Shown here piece after piece: positions 7,311 through 14,184 of a stretch of 14,781 nucleotides of DNA. The notes beneath the pieces were generated by a model that did not search any database, had not been told where the DNA came from, and worked only from the letters and a program-made list of their open reading frames with translations. Within the stretch, counting starts at the first letter, position 1; each line of letters opens with the position of its first letter. The translations under genes and the position numbers were made by a program. This DNA is from Bdellovibrionales bacterium (GTDB taxonomy: Bacteria > Myxococcota > XYA12-FULL-58-9 > SYDY01), in assembly GCA_005801425.1 (NCBI GenBank), contig SYDY01000078.1, positions 1-14,781 on the forward strand, written 5' to 3'.

Positions 7311-8401
7311 GCAGATCTCCTGTTTTGCAATGCACGCAATAACACAAGCAAGCATGCTGCAGCGATGATCACGCCACTTTGCCCAGCACCACAATAGCCT
7401 GTGTCCATTTCTCCTGGAAAACATGAGGCAAAATTGCATTCGGGGACGGGTGTGGCCTCTACGATCGCCGTGGGGGTGCTGCGGTTGCCCGCGAGATCGG
7501 TGGAGGTGCCACAGAATTGATAGGTTTTTCCGTTGGTAAGCCCGCTGACTTCACCGCCGCCGGCCGTGAAGGGTGTGAAAGTCCAATCACCGAGATCGGT
7601 GGTTGTGGGGCATGCATCGCTTGACGTTGCATTGTCGGGTTTGAGTCGCCAGTACGCACCGGTGTTGCTGATGGTATCGCCGGCTGCGCGGGTGACTTCG
7701 ACATCCACTTTGCTATCGAGTGATGCGAGAGAGATGGAAGTGGGCGGCAATGGGGGTTTGGTATCTATATAAAAGATAAAGCTTGCGGGCGCGTCGGCGG
7801 TGGTAATGCCACTTTGTGGCCCGTTGGCGGGAACAGCCATGCACAGACGATAGATGGTTTCAGTGCCCGAAGTGGTTGCGCAAGGATCGGAAATACCATC
7901 TAGGAAATTACGCAGGGTGTAATTTTGGGCGCTATTGCGAGTATGCTCTCCAAAAATAAAGCCATTGGGAAAAATCGCGGGATTGCTTAATCCAAAAATA
8001 GTCTCGGCTTTATCGATGCTTGAAAGTTCATCGGCAATATCGGGCGTTGTATCGAATCGGTAGGTTAGATTTTTAATGTCACTCGTGTTGGGTGTGACAA
8101 TGCAGTTGTTGGCGGTTGTTCGCCACATGAATATCTGTCCTGCGGTACCAGCGCTTGCTGCAATGGACATGTTCATCCGAATATCTTTATGGCCGACGGC
8201 ATTGGATTCGCTCACCGCTGCTGCACACATGTTTTTGTTGACGGTGTAACAGCGTGTAGTGAAGTCCAGTGTGTTGGAATAGCAATACGTGATGAGAAAA
8301 TCGCCGAGCGTCTGAAGTGTGGGTGTGAGCGTTGCTTGCGCTGTATGCAACGGAATCCATGCGAGAAGCACGATCACAAAGCCCCAACATCGCTTTATCA
8401 T
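7307..8401 (-). CDS. Exported protein with fibronectin-III-like domain and MYXO-CTERM-like C-terminal anchor (MXAN_2561-like)
   Basis: From the ATG at 8401 the product is 364 residues with a signal peptide MIKRCWGFVIVLLAWIPLHT ending AQA. The first two thirds carry several Cys (CYSNTLDFTTRC, NMCAAA, NNC, DPC) and no domain I can name. A fibronectin-III-like segment spans about 220-320 (DTKPPLPPTSI, VSGLTNGKTYQFCGTSTDLAGN). The C-terminus is tripartite: a Cys-Gly motif in TGYCGAGQSG, a hydrophobic helix VIIAAACLLVLL and basic residues ending QNRRSA. This is the layout of MYXO-CTERM-type sorting signals that are cut by a rhomboid/CPBP-like sortase and end on the cell surface. The gene pair with the downstream beta-barrel recalls MXAN_2561/MXAN_2562. 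The frame is open to 8560, but the extension crosses an inverted repeat and would bury the signal peptide. The ribosome site is weak. Confidence 0.8.
   Translation of the reverse strand: MIKRCWGFVIVLLAWIPLHTAQATLTPTLQTLGDFLITYCYSNTLDFTTRCYTVNKNMCAAAVSESNAVGHKDIRMNMSIAASAGTAGQIFMWRTTANNCIVTPNTSDIKNLTYRFDTTPDIADELSSIDKAETIFGLSNPAIFPNGFIFGEHTRNSAQNYTLRNFLDGISDPCATTSGTETIYRLCMAVPANGPQSGITTADAPASFIFYIDTKPPLPPTSISLASLDSKVDVEVTRAAGDTISNTGAYWRLKPDNATSSDACPTTTDLGDWTFTPFTAGGGEVSGLTNGKTYQFCGTSTDLAGNRSTPTAIVEATPVPECNFASCFPGEMDTGYCGAGQSGVIIAAACLLVLLRALQNRRSA
7317..7321 (-). promoter_or_regulatory. Ribosome binding site fixing the GTG start of the beta-barrel gene
   Basis: On the minus strand AGGAG stands six bases before the GTG at 7310, inside the end of the upstream gene. 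Confidence 0.7.
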
Positions 8402-8454
8402 GCGTAAGGTCTTATCGTTGGGGCACAGGGGGGTCAAGGCAATCGCGTGGATTC

Positions 8455-8504
8455 TAGGGCCTGTCATCAAATGGCGCTGTTTTGGTAAATGATGACAGGC
8501 CCTA
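8455..8504. repeat. 15-bp perfect inverted repeat between operon genes
   Basis: TAGGGCCTGTCATCA (8455-8469) and its exact complement TGATGACAGGCCCTA (8490-8504) flank a 20-base loop. The element lies in the 124-base gap between the metzincin and anchored-protein genes. No T run follows on either strand, so it is not a standard terminator. It may act as an mRNA-stabilising or partial attenuation hairpin, or be a small mobile palindrome. Confidence 0.85.
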
Positions 8505-8525
8505 CGCAATGAACAATATGCATCG

Positions 8526-9371
8526 TTATAATGCAGAAAGAACCGCCGCCACACGTTCATCGCTCATACCATAGAAAAACTGCGCGCCCACAACATCAAA
8601 GTACGACAATTGCTTGTCTGGAGGGGTGCCTCGCTCATGGATATGATTGCAATAATTCATGACGGATTCTGGATCAAAGGGTGTGATCAGTACGTCACCC
8701 AAATCGACATAGAGATCAACAAAGTCTCTGCCAATTTGATGCTCATCACACGTGTTATCGGGTCTATCGCTTTCATGATCAAACCCCAAGGCATGACCAA
8801 ATTCATGAATGGCCGTTCTTTCGACGCATCGGCGTCGTGCTGCATCGGTAACGCTGCACGCCTCTTCTGAAAAATGCTCATAATCAAAGTTGAGTACCAT
8901 ACCGGCATATTCGCCTGCGATGTCGGTGCCATAATCTGTCACATGGGGTGCATTCAGGCATCCATCAGGTGCGTCGGCGAGCAAAGACCAACCCCCCGTA
9001 AAAATAGCAGCCAAAACATCGCTGGAGCAGGCGTCATCGGCAACACCATCTCTGATTTGGATCCGAATCGCATGGCCGGCAAGATTGGACATTGCGCGGC
9101 ATGTTCTCCACTCGGTAAACCGAACATTGATCGCATGTTCCCAAGATGCTGTGATGGCCTTTCGTACCCAAGATTTTTCCTCGTCGCGGCCCTCAAATTC
9201 CCAACACACGGGGATATCTCGATTAGGCCAAATCACTTCCGAACTGACCCAGAGGGCATCGGAGTCCACTTTTTGGGTATTGCCCTGCATGCTTGTTGTA
9301 GCCGTTTTTTCCTGACCGCACGCAATGCCGAGGCAGGCCATACCGCCGATGAACATTATTTTTTGCCACAT
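8526..9371 (-). CDS. Metzincin-type zinc metalloprotease lipoprotein
   Basis: From the ATG at 9371 the product is 281 residues. The signal peptide MWQKIMFIGGMACLGIAC has a good lipobox with C18 as the lipidated residue. The zinc motif HEFGHALGFDHE gives ligands H189, H193 and H199 and catalytic E190. The Met-turn SVMNY follows at 236-240. HExxHxxGxxH plus Met-turn defines metzincins (astacin/matrixin-like clan); I cannot assign the subfamily. Many cysteines (CWEF, TC, DAC, GCL, AC, RRC, TC, NYC) suggest disulfides in an extracytoplasmic domain. There is no obvious propeptide cysteine switch. The open frame reaches 9431, but that start overlaps the upstream gene and displaces the signal peptide; the chosen ATG lies two bases after that gene's stop. 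Substrate unknown. Confidence 0.88.
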   Translation of the reverse strand: MWQKIMFIGGMACLGIACGQEKTATTSMQGNTQKVDSDALWVSSEVIWPNRDIPVCWEFEGRDEEKSWVRKAITASWEHAINVRFTEWRTCRAMSNLAGHAIRIQIRDGVADDACSSDVLAAIFTGGWSLLADAPDGCLNAPHVTDYGTDIAGEYAGMVLNFDYEHFSEEACSVTDAARRRCVERTAIHEFGHALGFDHESDRPDNTCDEHQIGRDFVDLYVDLGDVLITPFDPESVMNYCNHIHERGTPPDKQLSYFDVVGAQFFYGMSDERVAAVLSAL

Positions 9372-9373
9372 GA

Positions 9374-9724
9374 TTATGGCTCTTGTCGCAGCTGCAATGA
9401 GCCGGCGATCAAATAACCATAGTCTGTGCAACCATCATTATCGATCCAAATAGGTCGACGTGCCGCCAAGGCCGTTGATGCAAGACGCAACAAACCATCG
9501 GCTTGTGCATTGGGCAAAGGTGCACGTGATGTTGCAAAATAGGGCTTTGAGCATCCGTGGGCAGCAGAAAAATTCCCGCTTACGGCGATATGCACATAGC
9601 CTGCTTTATCGACCTGAACCTTGCTTACCACAGCATATTCTTGGCCATGCGCTGCATAGGATGTCGAAGGAGCCAACGTGGTGGCGAACACCGAAAATAA
9701 AAATAAGCCAAAGAAGGATCGCAT
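9374..9724 (-). CDS. Small secreted two-cysteine protein, function unknown
   Basis: The 116-residue product from the ATG at 9724 has a signal peptide MRSFFGLFLFSVFATTLAPS ending TSYAA. The mature part (about 90 residues) contains two cysteines, in HGCSKPY and NDGCTDYGY, likely one disulfide. A central helix rich in Ala/Leu/Arg lies between them, and a strand-like YLIAGSLQL is at the end. I recognise a general likeness to small exported hypothetical proteins with a C...C pair and a final (I/V)xSLQL strand, but no named domain. AGAGG six bases before the ATG (9731-9735) supports this start over the ATG at 9757. The gene stops two bases before the metzincin lipoprotein start, so the two are surely cotranscribed. 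A role as inhibitor, chaperone or substrate of the protease is conceivable but unproven. Confidence 0.75.
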   Translation of the reverse strand: MRSFFGLFLFSVFATTLAPSTSYAAHGQEYAVVSKVQVDKAGYVHIAVSGNFSAAHGCSKPYFATSRAPLPNAQADGLLRLASTALAARRPIWIDNDGCTDYGYLIAGSLQLRQEP

Positions 9725-9755
9725 GCCATGCCTCTGTTTTTGTGAGGCGGCGCGC

Positions 9756-9784
9756 ATGATAGTATTTATTGCATCTATGGTGAA
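9756..9784 (-). promoter_or_regulatory. Possible promoter of the exported-protein/truA operon
   Basis: Read on the minus strand, TTCACC and TATCAT are separated by 17 bases in the A/T-rich gap downstream of asd. The -35 match is weak. An overlapping TACTAT is an alternative -10. Confidence 0.3.
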
Positions 9785-9814
9785 TAATTCGTCAAGAAGA
9801 ATACAGTTGCAGTG

Positions 9815-10840
9815 TTAGATATAATCTCGCACCAAGATCTCCGCGATTTGCACCGCATTGGTGGCAGCACCTTTGCGGAGGTTGTCGGCAACACACCAAA
9901 AGGCCAACGTGTTTTTTTGTTCCGGATCTTCGCGCAATCGACCGATGTACGTCGCATCGTTGCCTGTGACATCCATCTGGGTTGGAAATTCAAGCTCCGC
10001 AGGGTTGTCCTGAAGAAAAATGCCGGGCGATTCACGTAAGATCTTGCGGGCCTCTTCGGCGCTGATGGCGTTTTTAAATGTGGCGACCACGGATTCGGCG
10101 TGTCCGTTAAAGACAGGAACACGTACGCAGGTAGGGCATACGCTTAAATCGGTGTGATGCAAGATCTTGCGGGTTTCATCACGCATTTTGTGTTCTTCTT
10201 TGGTGAATGCATCATCCATAAACACATCGATATGTGGCACGCAGTTGAATGCAATTTGCTTGCTGAATTTTTTGGGTTCGATGTCAACGTTGTTGTACAT
10301 CGCCTCGACTTGCGCGCCGAGTTCTTCGATGCCCAATTTCCCAGCACCACTCACCGCTTGGTAGGTCGAGACCACTACGCGTGTGAGCGTGGCATGGTGA
10401 TGCAAAGGGGAAAGTGCGACCACCATTTGAATGGTTGAGCAGTTGGGGTTGGCGATGATCCCTTTTTTTGTGTGCATGGCGATGTCGGTTGGATTGACTT
10501 CAGGCACTACCAAAGGAACCTCGGGATCCATGCGCCATTGCGAGCTATTATCGATGACCACAGCGCCCGCTTTCACGGCTTCTGGGGCGAGTATTTTGCT
10601 TACGCTGCCGCCCGCAGACATGAGCACGATGTCCAAACCTTTAAAGTTATCGGCGTTGGCTTCCAACACCTTATAGGTGTGATTATTCCACATGATCTCT
10701 TCACCTGCGCTGCGTGCAGATGCGAGTGGTCGCAATTCTTCCACAGGAAATCCACGTTCTTCGAGGATCTCAAGCATTTCACGGCCTACAAGACCTGTGG
10801 CTCCAACAACACCGACGCGATAGGCTTTTTTCTTGCTCAT
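9815..10840 (-). CDS. asd: Aspartate-semialdehyde dehydrogenase
   Basis: This NADP-dependent enzyme reduces aspartyl phosphate to aspartate semialdehyde, the branch point to lysine/diaminopimelate, threonine and methionine. The 341-residue protein shows the Rossmann motif GVVGATGLVGREML (10-23), the DNSSQWRM block (97-104), the active-site cysteine C134 in NPNCSTIQ, VSTYQAVSGAGKLGIEEL (157-174), and R240/H247 in CVRVPVFNGHAES, which fit the substrate-binding Arg and catalytic His. Length and motifs are those of the Gram-positive/delta-proteobacterial type with a short, Cys-containing loop. No Shine-Dalgarno precedes the ATG; a TTGCCA-17-TACACT promoter ends nine bases before it, so the mRNA may be leaderless. 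It stands divergent to the IgGFc-binding gene and about 90 bases upstream of the exported-protein operon. Confidence 0.96.
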   Translation of the reverse strand: MSKKKAYRVGVVGATGLVGREMLEILEERGFPVEELRPLASARSAGEEIMWNNHTYKVLEANADNFKGLDIVLMSAGGSVSKILAPEAVKAGAVVIDNSSQWRMDPEVPLVVPEVNPTDIAMHTKKGIIANPNCSTIQMVVALSPLHHHATLTRVVVSTYQAVSGAGKLGIEELGAQVEAMYNNVDIEPKKFSKQIAFNCVPHIDVFMDDAFTKEEHKMRDETRKILHHTDLSVCPTCVRVPVFNGHAESVVATFKNAISAEEARKILRESPGIFLQDNPAELEFPTQMDVTGNDATYIGRLREDPEQKNTLAFWCVADNLRKGAATNAVQIAEILVRDYI

Positions 10841-10849
10841 GGGCGTTCA

Positions 10850-10878
10850 AGTGTAAACGTGGGTTCATAGGTTGGCAA
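10850..10878 (-). promoter_or_regulatory. Predicted asd promoter (minus strand)
   Basis: On the minus strand TTGCCA (10873-10878) and TACACT (10850-10855) are exactly 17 bases apart. The -10 element lies nine bases before the asd ATG, placing transcription start at or almost at the start codon. Confidence 0.45.
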
Positions 10879-10900
10879 GACATGATTTTGGACATATAGA
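10872..10900 (+). promoter_or_regulatory. Predicted promoter of the IgGFc-binding lipoprotein gene (plus strand)
   Basis: TTGGCA (10872-10877) and TATAGA (10895-10900) are exactly 17 bases apart. The -10 element ends seven bases before the ATG at 10908. Its -35 overlaps the -35 of asd on the other strand because TTGGCAA is nearly self-complementary. Confidence 0.45.
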
Positions 10901-10907
10901 ACGATAA

Positions 10908-12596
10908 ATGTGGGGAAAACGCGCACCATGGCTTTGCTTCGTTTTTGTGGCCTGTGCAGATGCGGAAGATCCTGCGTCGCCAGCACCCCAAGATCCAATG
11001 GCACAAACAGAATGCACACCGGGTGAAACACGTTGTGCCACTGATCAAATATCGGTGTTGCGCTGCAATGATTCAGGTGAGGGCTGGTGCTACGTGGCCG
11101 ATTGCGGGGGCCCGCCATTTCAAGGACTGTGCGCCGAGGGCACGTGTGTTGCCGTGTGCGATCCCAGTCAAAAGAGTTATATGGGCTGCGACTATGTGGC
11201 GGTGGATCTCGATAACGCCAATGTTCCTTGTGGGACGGACGCGTTTGGTGACAGGCGTTATTGCAATGCGGCTGCAGGGCCGTTTGCGGTGGTGGTGTCC
11301 AATCCCGATCCGCGCATGACCGCATATGTTCGGGTGACGCGTGGTCCCCTTGCTGCGCGGGCGGCAAGCATGGCGTCATGTGAAGTACCCCCTGTGGACG
11401 AGAACTTTGTGCGTGCGGTGCGCATTCCTCCTTTTGGTGTCGCGACCTTGAACCTCCCGCGTTACGATATTGAGGGTACATGCCAAGAGCGGCGAGCCTA
11501 CCGTGTGGCATCCAATGTCCCCATCGCGGCTTATCAGTTCAATCCTCTGGACAATGTGGATGTGTTTTCCAACGATGCATCGTTGTTGTTGCCCACCACT
11601 GCGCTGGGTACCGATTACCTGGTCATGACCCGCGAATCGACTTTTGATCGTCTTAAGGGCTTTGTGACCGTGGTGGGTGTGGGGCCCGATCCCGTGGAGG
11701 TGACGGTGATCCCATCGGCCGATACATTTCCCGGAGAGTCGATTGCAGGCCTTGTGGCGGGTCAAACCTTCACAACCACGCTTGGTCCCTTGGAAGTTCT
11801 TAATTTAGAAACGCTCAATGTTGGCGGCGATCTCACTGGGACACGCGTTCGTTCCAGCGGTCCTGTGGCGGTATTTGGTGGTTCAGAAGCCGCCAATGTT
11901 CCGAATATTAAGGATCAAGCGATCACGTGTTGTGCCGATCACTTGGAGCAACAAATGTTTCCACTGGATCTGTGGGGGACCACCTATGTTGCGGCGCGCA
12001 GTTACCCGCGGGGACTTGAGCAGGATTTTTGGCGCATTCTCGCTTCTGTCGACGACACCCATGTGGTCTTGGATCCGCCTGTTGTTGCGGTTCCGGTGCT
12101 TAATGCAGGGCAGTGGTTCGAGTTTGGTGCCGATGGTGATTTTTCACTTGTGGCGGATAAGCCGGTATTGCTCGGACAATTTTTGGCATCCCAGGATGCG
12201 CCCAATCCAGGAAAACAACCTGGTGATGCGGGGATCGGCGATCCTTCTTTTATGTTAACGGTGCCTAATCAGCAGTTGCGCAGTGACTATGCATTTTTAG
12301 CGCCTGATAAGTACGCAGAAGATTACATTTCGGTGGCGTTGCCTGAAGGTGAAGTGGTGCTGCTCGATGGCCAAGATATGGCCGATATTCCAGGGATTTT
12401 GCTTGAAGCCATCGGGCAATCCCATTGGGTAAGTCTAAGGGCGCCTATTGCTGATGGTTATCACCAGCTTCAGTGCTCTAAACCGTGTAGTGTGATGGTG
12501 CATGGTTACGACCAATATGTGTCTTATGGATACCCAGGTGGGATGGATCTCCGTGCAGAGGGAGATAGGTTGGACAGACGGGGCGAGACCCGGTAA
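10908..12596 (+). CDS. IgGFc-binding-domain lipoprotein
   Basis: The 562-residue protein begins with a short signal peptide MWGKRAPWLCFVFVACADAED; C16 is the probable lipidated cysteine, although -3 is Phe. A cysteine-rich segment at about 36-94 (CTPGETRC, VLRC, WCYVADC, LCAEGTC, CDPS) is of the kind that often precedes the next domain in myxobacterial surface proteins. From about 225 to 545 the sequence matches the pattern of the IgGFc-binding N-terminal domain: LGTDYLVMTR, GFVTVVGVGPDPVEVTV, LEVLNLET, DLTGTRVRSSGPVAVFGGSE, CCADHLEQQMFPLDLWGTTY, and a final VMVHGYDQYVSYGYPGGM. It is expected on the outer surface, possibly in adhesion; antibody binding should not be assumed. No ribosome site is visible before the ATG, consistent with a leaderless transcript from the shared divergent promoter. 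It stands alone and is followed by a REPIN-like element. Confidence 0.85.
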   Translation: MWGKRAPWLCFVFVACADAEDPASPAPQDPMAQTECTPGETRCATDQISVLRCNDSGEGWCYVADCGGPPFQGLCAEGTCVAVCDPSQKSYMGCDYVAVDLDNANVPCGTDAFGDRRYCNAAAGPFAVVVSNPDPRMTAYVRVTRGPLAARAASMASCEVPPVDENFVRAVRIPPFGVATLNLPRYDIEGTCQERRAYRVASNVPIAAYQFNPLDNVDVFSNDASLLLPTTALGTDYLVMTRESTFDRLKGFVTVVGVGPDPVEVTVIPSADTFPGESIAGLVAGQTFTTTLGPLEVLNLETLNVGGDLTGTRVRSSGPVAVFGGSEAANVPNIKDQAITCCADHLEQQMFPLDLWGTTYVAARSYPRGLEQDFWRILASVDDTHVVLDPPVVAVPVLNAGQWFEFGADGDFSLVADKPVLLGQFLASQDAPNPGKQPGDAGIGDPSFMLTVPNQQLRSDYAFLAPDKYAEDYISVALPEGEVVLLDGQDMADIPGILLEAIGQSHWVSLRAPIADGYHQLQCSKPCSVMVHGYDQYVSYGYPGGMDLRAEGDRLDRRGETR

Positions 12597-12647
12597 ACTA
12601 AGAGAGCATCACGCTTTTTGACGCAGGCGTTCAAAGTGTGGTTCCTG

Positions 12648-12731
12648 GTAGGGGTCGTTCGTGAACGACCCTGATTTTCTGAGGTTGAAGTAGGAAGAAA
12701 ACAGGAAGGGCGGTTCGCGAACCGCCCCTAC
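12648..12731. repeat. REPIN-like element: two inverted GTAG-footed palindromes
   Basis: Copy 1 is GTAG (12648-12651) plus GGGTCGTTC-GT-GAACGACCC (12652-12671). Copy 2, on the minus strand, starts GTAG (12731-12728) followed by the perfect palindrome GGGCGGTTCGCGAACCGCCC (12708-12727). The outer seven bases GTAGGGG/CCCCTAC are inverted repeats, and 36 bases lie between the palindromes. This is the REPIN layout mobilised by RAYT (TnpA-REP) transposases, which recognise a GTAG foot. It fills most of the gap between the IgGFc gene and the M23 peptidase gene. Confidence 0.75.
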
Positions 12732-12741
12732 AGCAAACGGT

Positions 12742-12745
12742 GGAG
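12742..12745 (+). promoter_or_regulatory. Ribosome binding site deciding the M23 peptidase start
   Basis: GGAG lies eight bases before the GTG at 12754. The in-frame GTG at 12745 overlaps this site and has none of its own, so 12754 is preferred. Confidence 0.5.
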
Positions 12746-12753
12746 TGTTAAAC

Positions 12754-14127
12754 GTGGTACGGGATCTGACATGGTTAAGCACGGCACGTCGTCCAGCACG
12801 ACGTTGGAAGCGCGCCGGATGGCTCGCTGTTGTGCTCATCTCCGTGAGTGCGATGGGTTTTATGTGGCGTGGCGTGAGCAATGCATCCAGCCATTCCCCA
12901 TCCCTACTGTCTTCGCTGTTTGCTTCTGAACGTCCTATTGTTGATGACGGCTGGTCGCCGCTTTTGGTTGATGTCGCACCTAGTTTTGACCCCTTGATCG
13001 GTATGCAAAGTCCGGGTGTGGTGCAGCGCCTGGAACGGACACGCTTGCGAGAAGGTGAGCCCCCATCGGCTGCCTTGGCCCGGTTGGGTCTTGACCGGGA
13101 CGATGTGAATCAGGTGATCGCAACGCTTGGAACGCTTACAGATTTGCGCAAATTGTCGGCCGATGTGTTGTGCGATGTGGAGTACGATGCCACAGGTCCC
13201 ATCACCGTTCGGATCCAAAGTGCCTTGTTGGTTGAACATCTCATTGAACGAAAAGCGGGCAAATGGTCGGGTGTGGCCATTGATATCCCCATTGAGCGTG
13301 TGGATACAGCGGTGACAGGTGTGATCCAGTCGTCGTTGTGGCAAGCGGTCATGGATGCAGGGGGTAATGCCAATCTGATTGATGCGCTGGTTGAGATGTT
13401 TGCTTGGGATGTCGACTTTTTCCAAGAAGTACGTCCTGGCGATTCCTTTCGTTTGATCACAACCAAGCGTTTTGCTCGTGGTCGATTTTTAGGTTTTGGC
13501 GATGTGGAAGCTGCTGAGTTCCATACAGGTGGTACGGTGCATCGCGCGTTTGCAGTCCTCGAAGGCAAAGACGTCATCTATTATAACGAACAAGGCCAAA
13601 GCACCCGCAAGCAGTTGTTAAAAACACCTGTGCGCTATGGTCACGTCACCAGTGTGTTTGGCAGTCGCCGTCATCCCGTTCTCGGTTATACCCGCAATCA
13701 CAACGGTGTTGATTACGGTGTGCCTACGGGGACCACCATTTGGTCGGTGGGCAATGGCCGTGTCGTTCGTGCGGGTTGGATGAATGGTTTCGGAAAAATT
13801 GTTGAAGTTCGACATAACAATGGTTGGTTGTCACAGTACGCCCACCTTTCGCAGATCTCAGTGCGTGCAGGACAGCAGATCAGACAAAAGCAACGCATTG
13901 GTTTATCGGGTGCCACCGGCATGGTTTCGGGGCCGCATTTGCATTACGGACTTAAACAAAACGATCGTTATGTGAATCCTTTGCGTCAACGCTTCAGCCG
14001 TGATGTTGCGCTTACAGGCAAATCGCTTCTTGCATTCAAAGCCCGCGCAGCCGCGCTTATGGAAGCGCTATCGCGTGTCGAAATGGCGCGTGCCCCTGTT
14101 GGGGCGACCGGTCGGTCGCCTTTGTAA
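12754..14127 (+). CDS. M23 (LytM/MepM-type) peptidoglycan endopeptidase
   Basis: The 457-residue protein is predicted to cut peptide cross-links in murein. It has a basic N-terminus, one membrane segment at about 21-38 (AGWLAVVLISVSAMGFMW), a LysM/OapA-like region at about 95-160 and a Csd3/MepM-like middle domain (SSLWQAVMDAGGN, FFQEVRPGDSFRLI). The LytM domain begins at YGHVTSVFGSRRHP. Zinc ligands are H316 and D320 in NHNGVDYG and H397 in GPHLHYG, with catalytic H364 (QYAHLS) and H395. The architecture and length match E. coli MepM (about 440). All catalytic residues are present, so it should be active in the periplasm while tethered to the inner membrane. The last nine residues (VGATGRSPL) and the stop are encoded by a palindromic repeat, suggesting that the original C-terminus was replaced. 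An alternative GTG start at 12745 adds three residues. Confidence 0.93.
   Translation: MVRDLTWLSTARRPARRWKRAGWLAVVLISVSAMGFMWRGVSNASSHSPSLLSSLFASERPIVDDGWSPLLVDVAPSFDPLIGMQSPGVVQRLERTRLREGEPPSAALARLGLDRDDVNQVIATLGTLTDLRKLSADVLCDVEYDATGPITVRIQSALLVEHLIERKAGKWSGVAIDIPIERVDTAVTGVIQSSLWQAVMDAGGNANLIDALVEMFAWDVDFFQEVRPGDSFRLITTKRFARGRFLGFGDVEAAEFHTGGTVHRAFAVLEGKDVIYYNEQGQSTRKQLLKTPVRYGHVTSVFGSRRHPVLGYTRNHNGVDYGVPTGTTIWSVGNGRVVRAGWMNGFGKIVEVRHNNGWLSQYAHLSQISVRAGQQIRQKQRIGLSGATGMVSGPHLHYGLKQNDRYVNPLRQRFSRDVALTGKSLLAFKARAAALMEALSRVEMARAPVGATGRSPL
14098..14127 (+). repeat. REP-like palindrome overlapping the 3' end of the M23 gene
   Basis: GTTGGGGCGACC (14098-14109) and GGTCGCC (14114-14120) form a 7-bp stem GGCGACC/GGTCGCC with a four-base loop. 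The foot GT(T)GGGG matches the GTAGGGG feet of the REPIN-like element 1.4 kb upstream. The stop codon TAA (14125-14127) closes the element. Confidence 0.6.
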
Positions 14128-14184
14128 TCCCTCGGTCGTCGCGCAAAATTTGTAGTTGATGTGTGCGTTTGTTCTCATGTCATC

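Noticed and set aside
8874-9416. 180-codon plus-strand frame opposite the metzincin gene
   Set aside because: The metzincin strand has HExxHxxGxxH, a Met-turn and a lipobox; the opposite frame shows no motif.
10837-11511. 224-codon minus-strand frame extending upstream of asd
   Set aside because: It lies antisense to the IgGFc-binding lipoprotein, is Pro/His/Arg rich, and its extension would replace a good asd start.
12602-12619. Short hairpin AGAGC/GCTTT followed by T after the IgGFc-binding gene
   Set aside because: The stem has five pairs, one of them G-T. It might terminate weakly but cannot be told from chance.
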